A stretch of DNA of 64,000 nucleotides from Aquimarina rhabdastrellae (GCA_947387485.1 CANDNT010000011.1:62001-126000), one strand, 5' to 3'. Numbered from the stretch's first letter, positions 16,806 through 26,475 are shown. The notes: a model not told the origin generated them from the letters alone. A program made the numbers and translations.

Positions 16806-17606
16806 TTATTGTGTATAGGTATGTACACTGGTATTTGCTACTGGCAAATAATTAACGCCAAACCAGCATATAATTAAGACTACAAAGGCTAAAGCCAATA
16901 TACGTATCGCTTGTTTGCTTTTATGCGGATGAAAATACCTATAGTGTATGTATATCAAATATCCCATCCAGGTTAAAAACGCCCAAACTTCTTTTGGATC
17001 CCAGGTCCAATAATGTCCCCAAGCTTCTTTTGCCCATAAGGCTCCAAAGAGTAATCCTAAAGTTAAAAAAGCAAATCCTATATAAACTAGATTGTCTGCA
17101 AGACGTAATGCATTCATAGAGAATGTACCTTTATACATATCCCACATTGCTTTAAGAGCTACTATACTAGATGCTGCTAATACTGCATAAGAGAATAAGT
17201 ACACTAATACATGAGGGATAAACCATGGACTTTGTAATGCTGGCATTAAGGTTTTTGAATACGTCTCTGGATTGAGGTAATTGATAATCAAAAACATTCC
17301 TGCCATACCTATACTATAGCCTAAAAACCATTTGTATTTCCATCTATAATAAGTTACTACTCCTACCAAGGGTAAAAATACGGCATACCACAATCGAGTT
17401 TCGCCTAGAGTACGCATAGGTGGTCGTTGTAACTCTATCCATAATTCTTTTACAAAATATAATAATACTCCCCATCCTGCTACAAATGCAAGGATAGCTA
17501 CAGTTGTTAATTGCTCTTTTTTATAACTAGTTGCCAAAAATACGAACCCAATAAACCATAGTAACACTATGATAATACTGTATAAAGGAAAATCTATCCA
17601 AGTCAT
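16806..17606 (-). CDS. ccsA: Cytochrome c biogenesis protein CcsA (System II heme lyase subunit)
   Basis: A 266-residue polytopic membrane protein with the heme-handling WWD motif WGHYWTWDPKEVW at 196-208 and a conserved His in IPHVLVYL (His132). With ResB/Ccs1 it forms the System II lyase that attaches heme to CXXCH sites on the outer side of the membrane. Its ATG overlaps the resB stop by four bases (ATGA), so the two are translationally coupled. Because the operon starts with nrfHA, this lyase probably matures those cytochromes, including the unusual CWTCK site. Confidence 0.9.
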   Translation of the reverse strand: MTWIDFPLYSIIIVLLWFIGFVFLATSYKKEQLTTVAILAFVAGWGVLLYFVKELWIELQRPPMRTLGETRLWYAVFLPLVGVVTYYRWKYKWFLGYSIGMAGMFLIINYLNPETYSKTLMPALQSPWFIPHVLVYLFSYAVLAASSIVALKAMWDMYKGTFSMNALRLADNLVYIGFAFLTLGLLFGALWAKEAWGHYWTWDPKEVWAFLTWMGYLIYIHYRYFHPHKSKQAIRILALAFVVLIICWFGVNYLPVANTSVHTYTQ

Positions 17607-18904
17607 AAGGCCTCTTCTTTATTAATTTTACTTCCTGTCCAAAACATATATACCGCTCCTATAATCATCATAAAAATTCCGATATAAATAACGGGTAACC
17701 ACGGATCTCTTACCAGTTCGATCACACTTAAATTTGACCATTTACCCATGCGATCATCATAACTCAATTGATAGAGTTTATACCCTTGATATGCTAGTGG
17801 TTTGTTTACTTCGAGTACAGCTTCTTCTCTACTTCCATCCGGATTTAAGAGCGAAATATCCGATGCAAATTTCTTAGCTTCGGGTATGGTCATCACTACA
17901 GAGAGTTCGTCATTAATTTTTAAAGCTTCATAAGGATGTCTAAAACTTCCGCTACAAATCCATCCTGTTATTTCTTCTTTAGTTTGTTTATTGGTTACTT
18001 TAATTTGAGCCGAAGGAGGAGAACCTGCTTCATTTACAAATTGATACCCATTAGCAACTCTTCCAGACGAAGACAAAAACGTTAAAACTTCTATTTCGTA
18101 TGTTTCAAAAGGATATGTAATTCCCTCTTCTATTAGGTATAAATTCTTTCCGTTATTGTGTACTATCTTTCCTTCTTCATTATCTACCAAAGCCAACTTA
18201 GGTAGGTATTCTTCCATTTTAAAATCTTTAAGATATACAGCAAAAGGCAATTCGACTTGTTTCCCGTCTATATCATAAGCAATTAAACTAGGTTTTCCTT
18301 CATACGTATCTAATGTTAATCGTTGTAAATCACCTGTACCTACCATTCCGGCTACTAGAGCTAGAAAAAGTCCTAAATGATTTAAAATAAACCCTGTATT
18401 CTTCCATTTAAATTGCAATACGCGTTTAATAGTTACCAATCCTAAACAGCTTAAAAACAACATTAGGATTAAAATAAAGCTCCAGTGTGTGGTGATATGG
18501 TTTAATCCTAAAGCAGTAATCCATTTATTTTCTGAGGGTACTTGCGGAAAAGTTCCCATGAGCATCACCATAACGGTGACTAAAACTATGCTGCTAATAG
18601 ATGCTGGAACTTTAGTCATCCAGCGTACTAATTGTAGGTTTGAACACCATTTAAATGCAATAAACAAAATGGCAACATAACCTAAAACTGCATATAAATT
18701 ATACGGAAATTTAAGTATTAAAGCATTATGAGTCGGGATCATCAGTTCCATTAAAAAACCCGTAAAGATCAGTCCTAAACCTATGATAAAGGATTCTGAG
18801 TATCCCCAAGGAGTTTCCCATAATGCTTTTTTATTATGGGGTAGTGTATTCATATTCAATAATTTCTTTCGTGTAATCTTAGTATCTCTTACAGCATTTA
18901 TCAT
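17603..18904 (-). CDS. ResB/Ccs1-like cytochrome c biogenesis protein
   Basis: A 433-residue membrane protein with about five helices: clusters at about 35-55, 65-85, 110-125, 145-165 and 185-200. A long periplasmic domain follows, then a final helix before the C-terminus (PWLPVIYIGIFMMIIGAVYM). This is the ResB plan. ETPWGYSESFIIGLGLIF near the N-terminus is typical of the Bacteroidota form. ResB supplies reduced heme and apocytochrome to CcsA. A start at 18853 (MNTLPHNKK) is an alternative to 18904. Confidence 0.8.
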   Translation of the reverse strand: MINAVRDTKITRKKLLNMNTLPHNKKALWETPWGYSESFIIGLGLIFTGFLMELMIPTHNALILKFPYNLYAVLGYVAILFIAFKWCSNLQLVRWMTKVPASISSIVLVTVMVMLMGTFPQVPSENKWITALGLNHITTHWSFILILMLFLSCLGLVTIKRVLQFKWKNTGFILNHLGLFLALVAGMVGTGDLQRLTLDTYEGKPSLIAYDIDGKQVELPFAVYLKDFKMEEYLPKLALVDNEEGKIVHNNGKNLYLIEEGITYPFETYEIEVLTFLSSSGRVANGYQFVNEAGSPPSAQIKVTNKQTKEEITGWICSGSFRHPYEALKINDELSVVMTIPEAKKFASDISLLNPDGSREEAVLEVNKPLAYQGYKLYQLSYDDRMGKWSNLSVIELVRDPWLPVIYIGIFMMIIGAVYMFWTGSKINKEEAL

Positions 18905-18952
18905 CTTCTTTCTTCAACTACACTATGCTATTCACTTCTTCTTTCTTTTAAA

Positions 18953-18993
18953 ATATAGGGATTGTCACAGCGTTAAATAAACAATCCCTATAT
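18953..18993 (-). terminator. Strong stem-loop between nrfA and resB
   Basis: ATATAGGGATTGT (18953-18965) and ACAATCCCTATAT (18981-18993) form a perfect 13-bp stem with a 15-base loop, followed on the minus strand by TTTTAAAAG. It lies 60 bases past the nrfA stop. It would terminate or attenuate transcription before resB-ccsA, keeping lyase levels below nitrite reductase levels, or protect the nrfHA mRNA 3' end. Confidence 0.65.
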
Positions 18994-19052
18994 AAACTAG
19001 CTCCATTTAAATAAGCTAAACGGTCGTTAACCCACCAGAGTCCGTCTATGTC

Positions 19053-20549
19053 TTATTTGTCATAAGTAGCTTCCCTCTTTGCTGCTTCTGCAGTCCACTG
19101 AGGTAATAGTTCTTTTTTAAATTTTTCTTTCTCTGCTTCAAGTTTCTCCATAGGTAAGCCTATAAATTCTTGAGCTTCTTTTTTGGTTTTAATTGGTGGA
19201 TAAGGTACCTCTCCTTCAAAACCAAGTGCTATTAATAATTTAGCTAATTTGATACGCCCTTCTTGTGTCACTTCGATACCTTTAGAAATCACACGTCCAA
19301 TCTCAACTGGTGCATGAAACGAACCACCGTGTGATGCAGCAGCATAATCCCATCTCCATTGCCCGTGACGTATGTCTTGTAAAATGTCTTTCATCTGCTC
19401 TTCTGTAGCTCCTAGATCCCAACATTGTTTTGCTTCTACGTGAGCTCTTACTAATAATTCTTCAAGTTTATCTCTGTTTTCGATAATCTTATCTTGATTA
19501 TCAAATACATTAGCCATCAAAGTTTCTGATTCTTCTCTATGACAAACCTGGCATGAATTTGCTACATTGTTTAATGGAGACTGGATGTGGTGATCTGTAA
19601 ATTTTTGTCCACCTTCTGTCTTATATGGCATATGACAATCTGCACATGATACGCCACGTTTACCGTGTATACCCATTTTGTATACTTCATACCCTGGGTG
19701 TTGTGCTTTAAGCATTGGTGCTTTACTCAATTTGTGTGTCCAATCTACATGCTGGATACTATCGTAATATGCTTCCATAGCTTCTACATTCTGTCCTCCA
19801 TCCCAAGGGAATACTAAGTATGGAGTACCTTTTTTACCAGGCAACTTCTTATCAAAATAGTACTCTACGTGACACTGTGCACATACTAGTGAACGCATTT
19901 CGTTATGAGAAGCTTTGGTGATATCTTTTCCTTGACGCTCAAAAGCTTCTATCAATGCAGGTCGTGTAATTTTTAAGTTCATTGTTTCAGCATCATGACA
20001 ATCTGCACAACCTATAGGGTTTACAATCTCGCTACCTAATCGTGACCACTTTCCTTTGTAAAACTCTTCGATACCATGCTCATTCATTACTCTAGGTACA
20101 TCTGGAGATTTACACGTCCAACATGTCGCTGGCATAGGGCCATCATCTGGCCCAGTAGGGCCTCCTGTACGTAATGAGTTTTGTAGATCTTCGATAGCAT
20201 AATAGTGTCCTCTACCTTGGGTATAATCTTTGGAGAAACCATATCCTGCCCATAATACCACCAAACGTGGATCTATTTCTAGCATATCGATAACAGCATT
20301 ACCATTGTATTTTGATCTAAAACTCGTATCTGCTGTTTTATAATACGATTGAAATTCTCTTGGGAAATTCTTTCCCCAAACTTCGTTTCTTGGTTCTAAT
20401 TCATTAATTTCTACTTGAGGGGTATAGGCAAATTGAGCTTCCATTTTACGCTCAGTAATAGAAGATACCATTAACCCAAGTAAAAACACTACGACTAAGG
20501 AGACTAGGAACAACATCCAATTCATCCAGGGTTTTCTTTTACTACTCAT
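19053..20549 (-). CDS. nrfA: Ammonia-forming cytochrome c nitrite reductase, catalytic subunit NrfA
   Basis: A 498-residue pentaheme cytochrome. The catalytic heme has the diagnostic lysine ligand, CWTCK (143-147). The other hemes are CADCH (181-185), CAQCH (223-227), CADCH (302-306) and CQVCH (333-337). An uncleaved or cleavable N-terminal helix (about 11-30) exports it. NrfA reduces nitrite to ammonium with six electrons from NrfH, usually in anaerobic respiration. The start overlaps the end of nrfH by 8 bases. Length and motif order are normal. Confidence 0.97.
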   Translation of the reverse strand: MSSKRKPWMNWMLFLVSLVVVFLLGLMVSSITERKMEAQFAYTPQVEINELEPRNEVWGKNFPREFQSYYKTADTSFRSKYNGNAVIDMLEIDPRLVVLWAGYGFSKDYTQGRGHYYAIEDLQNSLRTGGPTGPDDGPMPATCWTCKSPDVPRVMNEHGIEEFYKGKWSRLGSEIVNPIGCADCHDAETMNLKITRPALIEAFERQGKDITKASHNEMRSLVCAQCHVEYYFDKKLPGKKGTPYLVFPWDGGQNVEAMEAYYDSIQHVDWTHKLSKAPMLKAQHPGYEVYKMGIHGKRGVSCADCHMPYKTEGGQKFTDHHIQSPLNNVANSCQVCHREESETLMANVFDNQDKIIENRDKLEELLVRAHVEAKQCWDLGATEEQMKDILQDIRHGQWRWDYAAASHGGSFHAPVEIGRVISKGIEVTQEGRIKLAKLLIALGFEGEVPYPPIKTKKEAQEFIGLPMEKLEAEKEKFKKELLPQWTAEAAKREATYDK

Positions 20550-21189
20550 GATCTTCTTGTTTCTGTTTATTAGTTTCAGTTTTCTGTTCTTTTTCTTCTT
20601 GCTCTTCGGTTAGCATATTGGTTAGCCATTCTGGTAACGTCTCTTGATGTTCTGAAGGTATCTTACCATAATACTTGGTAGAAGAAAGGCTATGTACACT
20701 ACCATGTGGTACTTCTTGATGACACTCCCAGCATTTGCGAGTAGTTCTACTCTCTTTGTGATTGGCTACCCATCCAGATAGCTTTACATCAGTCACCTGA
20801 TTTTGATGGCAACGAATGCAATTGTCTTGCACTACTTCATTTCCTGCTGCTTTCATCTTGATTACCTCTGGCTCATTGCGCAGTAAAAAAGCACTTGCAT
20901 GATTAAATCCATCTTGGGCTTTAAAAGCGTATTTTTTTACAACATTATCTTGCGGTACATGACAATCGTTACAAGTTGCCCATTCTCTATGCGAACTATT
21001 ACTCCATGTCGTGTACTGAGGTGTCATTACATGGCAATTAGCACAGGTCTTAGGATCATCTGATAAATACGATACCGCTTTGGATTCAATAAGCGTATAA
21101 ATAGAAAGTCCGCAGAAAGCTCCTAATAATACAAAGGCTGGTACTCGCCATTGTTCTGGAGGGGTCAGAAATTTGATCAGCTTTCTCAT
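20542..21189 (-). CDS. nrfH: Cytochrome c nitrite reductase membrane subunit NrfH
   Basis: A 215-residue NapC/NirT-family quinol dehydrogenase with one N-terminal helix (about 18-35) and four heme sites: CANCH, CNDCH, CIRCH and CWECH. It passes electrons from menaquinol to NrfA at the outer face of the inner membrane. A Glu/Lys/Gln-rich tail of about 25 residues is slightly unusual. It is the first gene of the operon; a CRP/FNR-like site lies about 145 bases upstream. Confidence 0.95.
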   Translation of the reverse strand: MRKLIKFLTPPEQWRVPAFVLLGAFCGLSIYTLIESKAVSYLSDDPKTCANCHVMTPQYTTWSNSSHREWATCNDCHVPQDNVVKKYAFKAQDGFNHASAFLLRNEPEVIKMKAAGNEVVQDNCIRCHQNQVTDVKLSGWVANHKESRTTRKCWECHQEVPHGSVHSLSSTKYYGKIPSEHQETLPEWLTNMLTEEQEEKEQKTETNKQKQEDHE

Positions 21190-21332
21190 ATCAAACTATA
21201 TTTTGTTACTATTCAAGTTCTGAATTTTAACAAGCGATAACTATACTATCTACTCCTATCCTCGCCTTCTTTATCGGTTTTCTTTGTTAAAATTTTATAG
21301 TACAAATGTTCACTTATATTCCCTCTTATAAA

Positions 21333-21346
21333 ATGATATTTATCAA
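21333..21346. promoter_or_regulatory. CRP/FNR-type box
   Basis: ATGAT-ATTT-ATCAA matches the FNR/CRP-family palindrome TTGAT-N4-ATCAA at nine of ten positions. It lies in the divergent region between nrfH (minus, start 21189) and the tyrosinase operon (plus, start 21566). Oxygen or nitrogen-oxide control of nrfHA is plausible. The rest of 21190-21565 shows no gene I can support. Confidence 0.45.
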
Positions 21347-21565
21347 TTGCTTAATTTTTTCTTAAAATTTTTAATGGTTAAAAAAATGGGAAATCCACAA
21401 GGTGATTACGCTTTTGTTATAGCTTAATTATCAATCCACTTACAAACAAAAACAATAACCTAAAAAACAGGTATTTATACGCTTATCCATGCTTAAGCTT
21501 TTTTGGATATTTGAGTAAGAAGCAAATCTCATACTCTTTTCTAATAAAGAAAAACTCTTATTATT

Positions 21566-23827
21566 ATGTCAAAAAAAGGTAAACAAAAACCATTGTATGA
21601 GCAGGTAAAGGATATCTTAAATACTTTACAAGGTAAAAATGTACCTAGTTACCAAGGATTACATGCCTTCTGGCTTGATCCTGATACCTTTCAAACTGCT
21701 TATTTATATGGACAACGTTTAATCGCTCCCAAAGAGGATACAACCACAACACAAACTACAAGTTGTTGTGGTTCAAAAAACACGGCTCCACCTCAACCCA
21801 CAACTCCTTCAAATTGTTGTGGTGAGGATACAGATGCTAATACGATACAGGCAGTTCCTATAGCTCCAGAAGGTATAGCTGCTAGTCCTAGATTATCGCA
21901 AAGTGATCCCAAAGATTGCTGGCCATCTGGTGGATCTGGAGGAAGTAGTACTCCTATAGAAACTTCAAAACGCAGTGATCGTTCTGCTATTATTAGAGGA
22001 CTAAAAGGATTACCTCCTTTTGATGGTTCTATTTTCCCTAAGTTATTATGGGATGCTGCTTATGAAGCTACTCCTGATCAAATTGCAATAATAGCGAGTT
22101 GGATTGATGCAGATTGCCCTGTTGAGGAGGACAAAAGCAAAGACAAAGAAAAACAACAAATACAGATAAAAGCAGTACAACTTTCTAATCTTAAAGCGTC
22201 ACTAGCTCGAGGCGAAAGTTTACATACGGTTTCTACCGAAAAAACTAATTTTAATACCCAACGTTGTAAAGATTTACACGTGCGTAAAGAAGTTAGTTCT
22301 CTTACCAAAGAGGAATTGGATACGCTTAGAGAAGCGATCAATTGTATGTATCAATACAACAACTTTTTACAAGACGAACGCAGTTATGATCATTGGGCTC
22401 GTATACACACCGATTCTTGTCAGCATGGTTGGGAACAATTTTTACCTTGGCATCGTTTGTATCTTTATTTCTTTGAACAAACATTACAAGATTATGATCC
22501 TAGTATTACCTTACCGTATTGGTCATGGACAGATTATAGTGATGTTAATCGTACTTCTTTTAATAATTTACAACCTGATCTTGGGGTCTTACCTGAAGCT
22601 TATGGTTGTTATTTAACACAAAAAGGCTTAGATACTCTAAAAGATGATCCTAATGCTAATCTTAATACCAAAGAGATTGCTGCCTTAGAAAAAATCGTTA
22701 AAAAAGGAACTATTTATAATTCTGGAATACGGTTTTTAAAGGCTGCAGGCATTCCATATGAAATCATTAATCTTAATGGTGTCGCTACGTGGAGTAATAA
22801 AATTAGAGCAATCTACAGAGTATTGAGAAAAACCAATCCATTGTGGTTTCCTAATCGATGGCCTGGTGCGATGATGTCTCCTACTCAATATCCTACTCCA
22901 GGAGATATAGATAATTTATTGGCTCTGGATAATTGGTCAGACTTTGGAGGTGGCCCAACTTATGATCACCATTTTGGCGCTTTAGAAAAAGTACATAATG
23001 GTATGCATAATTTTTCTGGTGGAACAAATCCATTTTTTCCTAATCCTAATGCGACTTTCGCTTCAGCAAAAGAATGGGTTGCAGTCTACGAAAAGTTAGG
23101 ATTAAATCCGCCTAATCCACAAAGTATAGAAAATCCTCCTTTTGGATGGATGACTGATAATCGTATCACTGCTTTTGATCCTATTTTCTGGGCACATCAC
23201 TCTAATGTGGATCGTTTATGGGCAAAATGGCAAGAGCGCCATAATGGTACTCCTCAACAAATGAATGGTGCATTGGCACCATGGTCACTTACGGTACAAG
23301 ATACTATGAGTATACAGCAATTAGGATATACCTATATGAGAGATACTGTCTTTTATGATGTACATAATGATGTAGGTTTACAGAAATTTAATTCAGATAA
23401 AAAGACTTTTTCTTCAAATACTTTAGATTTACATCGCAAAGCCGAAATAAAAATTCACCGTGTACGTAGAGGTAATCTTCACAATGTATATATACGCATC
23501 TTCATTAACACCCCTGAAGCTTCAGTAGATACACCTACATTAAACAATCCAAATTTTGTTGAAGAACTCAGTACTTTTCACGGTACTTGCTATGGTGGTC
23601 CTGGTCATTGTGACCTTCCGTTAAGCAAAACAAGAGCCAACGATTTACGTCCATTACATCATCACGAACCTCGTAATTATAAAATTGATGCTACAGCTGC
23701 AGTAGCACGTGTTTTAAATGCTGGTGCCAAAGATATTACTATACAATTAGTTGTTATAGGTATCGACGGACAAGCTGTTGATAATGCTTTATATATAGAT
23801 GGCGTATCCCTAACCTTTTTTGACTAA
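21566..23827 (+). CDS. Tyrosinase-family type-3 copper protein
   Basis: A 753-residue protein. The first 200 residues form an unusual extension with two CCG motifs (67-69, 84-86) and a Gly/Ser/Pro-rich linker. The tyrosinase domain follows: CuA ligands in DHWARIHTD and HGWEQFLPWHRLYLYFFE (His276/281, His287, His296), CuB ligands in VHNGMHNF (HxxxH) and FDPIFWAHHSNVDRLW. A C-terminal domain of about 150 residues with CYGGPGHCD resembles the capping domains of polyphenol oxidases. Such enzymes oxidise phenols or catechols to quinones. No signal peptide is evident. It heads an operon with LodA- and LodB-like genes, the next start being 5 bases after its stop. Confidence 0.85.
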   Translation: MSKKGKQKPLYEQVKDILNTLQGKNVPSYQGLHAFWLDPDTFQTAYLYGQRLIAPKEDTTTTQTTSCCGSKNTAPPQPTTPSNCCGEDTDANTIQAVPIAPEGIAASPRLSQSDPKDCWPSGGSGGSSTPIETSKRSDRSAIIRGLKGLPPFDGSIFPKLLWDAAYEATPDQIAIIASWIDADCPVEEDKSKDKEKQQIQIKAVQLSNLKASLARGESLHTVSTEKTNFNTQRCKDLHVRKEVSSLTKEELDTLREAINCMYQYNNFLQDERSYDHWARIHTDSCQHGWEQFLPWHRLYLYFFEQTLQDYDPSITLPYWSWTDYSDVNRTSFNNLQPDLGVLPEAYGCYLTQKGLDTLKDDPNANLNTKEIAALEKIVKKGTIYNSGIRFLKAAGIPYEIINLNGVATWSNKIRAIYRVLRKTNPLWFPNRWPGAMMSPTQYPTPGDIDNLLALDNWSDFGGGPTYDHHFGALEKVHNGMHNFSGGTNPFFPNPNATFASAKEWVAVYEKLGLNPPNPQSIENPPFGWMTDNRITAFDPIFWAHHSNVDRLWAKWQERHNGTPQQMNGALAPWSLTVQDTMSIQQLGYTYMRDTVFYDVHNDVGLQKFNSDKKTFSSNTLDLHRKAEIKIHRVRRGNLHNVYIRIFINTPEASVDTPTLNNPNFVEELSTFHGTCYGGPGHCDLPLSKTRANDLRPLHHHEPRNYKIDATAAVARVLNAGAKDITIQLVVIGIDGQAVDNALYIDGVSLTFFD

Positions 23828-23832
23828 ATATC

Positions 23833-26019
23833 ATGAGTACACATAACACTACTTTTAAAATACATCCTAGTATAGGTATTGCTCGATTAGGTAATGCCCA
23901 AGATAATTTTTACTTAGCGCCAGAACAACCAGGAGCTCGCCCAATTGAATGTGACGAAATGGGACGCGAAACCTTTGATAAAGATGGTAATCCTGTGCGT
24001 GTTGCTAATTTTAAAGATGAAAATGATTTATCCAAAATAAGAAAACAAGCCGCTCGTTTTAAAATCTTTGCCTATAAAGATGAAAATGATACTGAAGGGA
24101 CAGAGGTTTTAAAAGGACATACCTATAACTTTGTTAATATCTCTTCTATCACCGCTCCTACTACAGTTCAAGGGACTGTTACCGATATCAATTGGACTGT
24201 ACATCTTGCCAACAAAAAGGCGTCTTGGTATGCGTTTAAACAAACTCAAGGATTACATGGCTATGCTCCTGATCATCCTTTACGAAATCCAGAAGTAACA
24301 CAACCTGATCTTCGCAGACAACTTATTATTGATCCAGGTCCTTTAACAGTGAATTTGAAACATCATTTAGGGCATTTTGCTCGCTTTGATTCTGATCTTA
24401 AGCAAAAGGATAATAGTAAATTTCGTAAAGTTAGTTATCCGCAAACATTTCCGCCCAAAGACATCAAACCTAATCCTATTGATACACTAGGAAGCGTTAT
24501 GGTTAACGAACAGGATAATCACATTCGTTTAATCGTATTGGGAGGTGAAGGTAATTCTGGTTCTACAAAACAACCTGTTATTACCAATTTTGTAAATAAT
24601 GATGGTTGGTTTGACGATATTTCTGATGGTCCTGTAACCGCTTCTATTGAGTATGAATATGAAGAAACCATATTTGACGGTGATAAACCCATTGTCAAAA
24701 AACAAAAAGGAACTATGGATGTACAGGTTCCTGCGTGGGTAGTCGTAGGATATCCTAGGTATGCTCCAGAAATGGAAGACATGATTACTATGGACGAAAA
24801 TATGTTTGACCTCTTTGTTAGAGAAATGGCTTATAGACCTACTATTTATGGAGTCGCTCCTTTTGACAAAAAATCGAATAGTCCTAGTAATCCAGAAGAG
24901 TTAAGGCTCTGGAAAAATCAAGCGCATTTTAATCCAGATTACTTTCCTAAATTTTATAGAGACATCTGGCCTATTTTCCGTAGACCTAATGATTATCGTT
25001 TTTCTTATGATTTTGATAATTTCTCTGGAAGTGATCCACATAACAGAGGTACTGGAGGTAATCTCAATGCTGCTGTTCTAGGGCAAGTACCTATAAACGG
25101 AAAAGATCCTTGTAAACGCTATAGAGAATTTGTTTATAGCATTATGAGACAAACACATCAACGCAATGTTTTTGAAGTACAAAACAATACCAATAAAAGC
25201 TTTAACAAACCTAGGTTAATGCCTATGCTCTGTGGTAATAACCCATTAGACAACACGGTGCCTGATAAGTTTTTATCGATGACTCCTACTCAACTTTTCT
25301 TTTTAAAGCAATGGGTAGATGGTAAGTTTGTTAATGAATGTGATGAATGGGGCGAAGAAAATCCTAATTGTAATAATCCTTGGGCATCTCCTCCTACTAC
25401 TGGTGTAGGGATAGATCGTGGTGTTTTGGGCAATGTATTAGGTGGACCGTTTTGTCCTGGAGGTGAATTGTCATGGATTGTAAATAATCCCGCTATTTAT
25501 AGCGAACCTTATCGCATCAATCACGCTAATTATATTCCTGGACAACTTAGTTTACCTATAGTCGTAGATCCTAATAACTCTCCTAATCTTGCTCAAGGCT
25601 TAGAACCTGGTGATTTAACAAAGTATATCGGTATTCCTTGGCAAGCAGATTTTCATGAGTGTACAGTACAAGATATCAATATCACTTATGATGATTGGGT
25701 TAATATTCATTTAGACTCTGTGGGAGATCCTGCTCAAGAAAAGATTGCGTACAACGTACCCTGGTGGCCTGCTCATAGACCTATAGTGGTATTTGAATCT
25801 CCTCAAGGTCCACAAGTATATTGGGCTTCTGGAATACCTGGGAATAATGCAGGGGATTTGCAAATGGTACAAGCATGGAAAGATCTTGGTTTTTTAACTA
25901 CACAAGGAAGTGGTAATGATCGTGTCTTTTATCAAGTAGAACGCAATAATGAAGCTTTGGGGGAACCAGAACAGCCTGGTGATCGTATAAAAGGACATAC
26001 GTTTAACGAAGAAAATTAA
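23833..26019 (+). CDS. LodA-like quinoprotein amino-acid oxidase (CTQ cofactor)
   Basis: A 728-residue homologue of L-lysine epsilon-oxidase LodA and glycine oxidase GoxA. The N-terminus has the family's HPSIGIARLGN and FYLAPE. The residues that form cysteine tryptophylquinone are conserved: Cys541 in GGPFCPGGELSW and Trp603 in IPWQADFHEC. The spacing is close to that of LodA (Cys516, Trp581). These enzymes deaminate amino acids oxidatively and release hydrogen peroxide, often antibacterial. The LodB-like gene needed to make the cofactor is two genes downstream. Substrate, lysine or other, cannot be told from sequence. No classical signal peptide, as in LodA itself. Confidence 0.9.
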   Translation: MSTHNTTFKIHPSIGIARLGNAQDNFYLAPEQPGARPIECDEMGRETFDKDGNPVRVANFKDENDLSKIRKQAARFKIFAYKDENDTEGTEVLKGHTYNFVNISSITAPTTVQGTVTDINWTVHLANKKASWYAFKQTQGLHGYAPDHPLRNPEVTQPDLRRQLIIDPGPLTVNLKHHLGHFARFDSDLKQKDNSKFRKVSYPQTFPPKDIKPNPIDTLGSVMVNEQDNHIRLIVLGGEGNSGSTKQPVITNFVNNDGWFDDISDGPVTASIEYEYEETIFDGDKPIVKKQKGTMDVQVPAWVVVGYPRYAPEMEDMITMDENMFDLFVREMAYRPTIYGVAPFDKKSNSPSNPEELRLWKNQAHFNPDYFPKFYRDIWPIFRRPNDYRFSYDFDNFSGSDPHNRGTGGNLNAAVLGQVPINGKDPCKRYREFVYSIMRQTHQRNVFEVQNNTNKSFNKPRLMPMLCGNNPLDNTVPDKFLSMTPTQLFFLKQWVDGKFVNECDEWGEENPNCNNPWASPPTTGVGIDRGVLGNVLGGPFCPGGELSWIVNNPAIYSEPYRINHANYIPGQLSLPIVVDPNNSPNLAQGLEPGDLTKYIGIPWQADFHECTVQDINITYDDWVNIHLDSVGDPAQEKIAYNVPWWPAHRPIVVFESPQGPQVYWASGIPGNNAGDLQMVQAWKDLGFLTTQGSGNDRVFYQVERNNEALGEPEQPGDRIKGHTFNEEN

Positions 26020-26025
26020 ATTCTT

Positions 26026-26475
26026 ATGAATACATCAAATATACAGGTTCCAGAAATCTTAGTGGGTAATTGGACATATCGCAGTTTTTTAAGTGATCCT
26101 GATCTTAAAACTGAGTTTAATGCTCTTGAGTTTGGTAAAGGTACTATCGAAATAAAACCTGAAGCAATGCAAACGCTAAGCGGACGAATCTATGGTCCTG
26201 GATGGGAATTAAATTTAAAAGGTAGTATCGCTTATGGTAATCCTTTTACGCTACAGTTTCAGGGCAAAGGTATCGTGGGTGGTGCACAATGGTTTTATAA
26301 CTATCTAGGGTATTTTGTTCCTAATTGGGTAGATGGTGTTGAGCAACGTCCAGCATTAGTAGGGTCTATTGTACGTGTAATTCCACATCCTACAGGTGCT
26401 AATGGTAAATCTACAGCTCCTGCCGGAGTTGTCGCTCAATGGATAGCAGTAAAACAAGATGATATAGATGGATAA
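26026..26475 (+). CDS. Conserved small protein of the LodA operon
   Basis: A 149-residue protein starting MNTSNIQVPEILVGNWTYRSF. It is beta-rich with many Gly and Trp, has no signal peptide and no cysteine. No family is recognised. It lies 6 bases after the LodA-like gene and overlaps the LodB-like gene by 8 bases, so it is translated with them. A role in binding or maturing one of the oxidases is inference from position only. Confidence 0.65.
   Translation: MNTSNIQVPEILVGNWTYRSFLSDPDLKTEFNALEFGKGTIEIKPEAMQTLSGRIYGPGWELNLKGSIAYGNPFTLQFQGKGIVGGAQWFYNYLGYFVPNWVDGVEQRPALVGSIVRVIPHPTGANGKSTAPAGVVAQWIAVKQDDIDG

Noticed and set aside
21374-21427. 17-codon ORF starting MVKKMGNPQG before the tyrosinase gene
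   Set aside because: Too short to judge, with no clear ribosome site or conservation evidence; probably chance.
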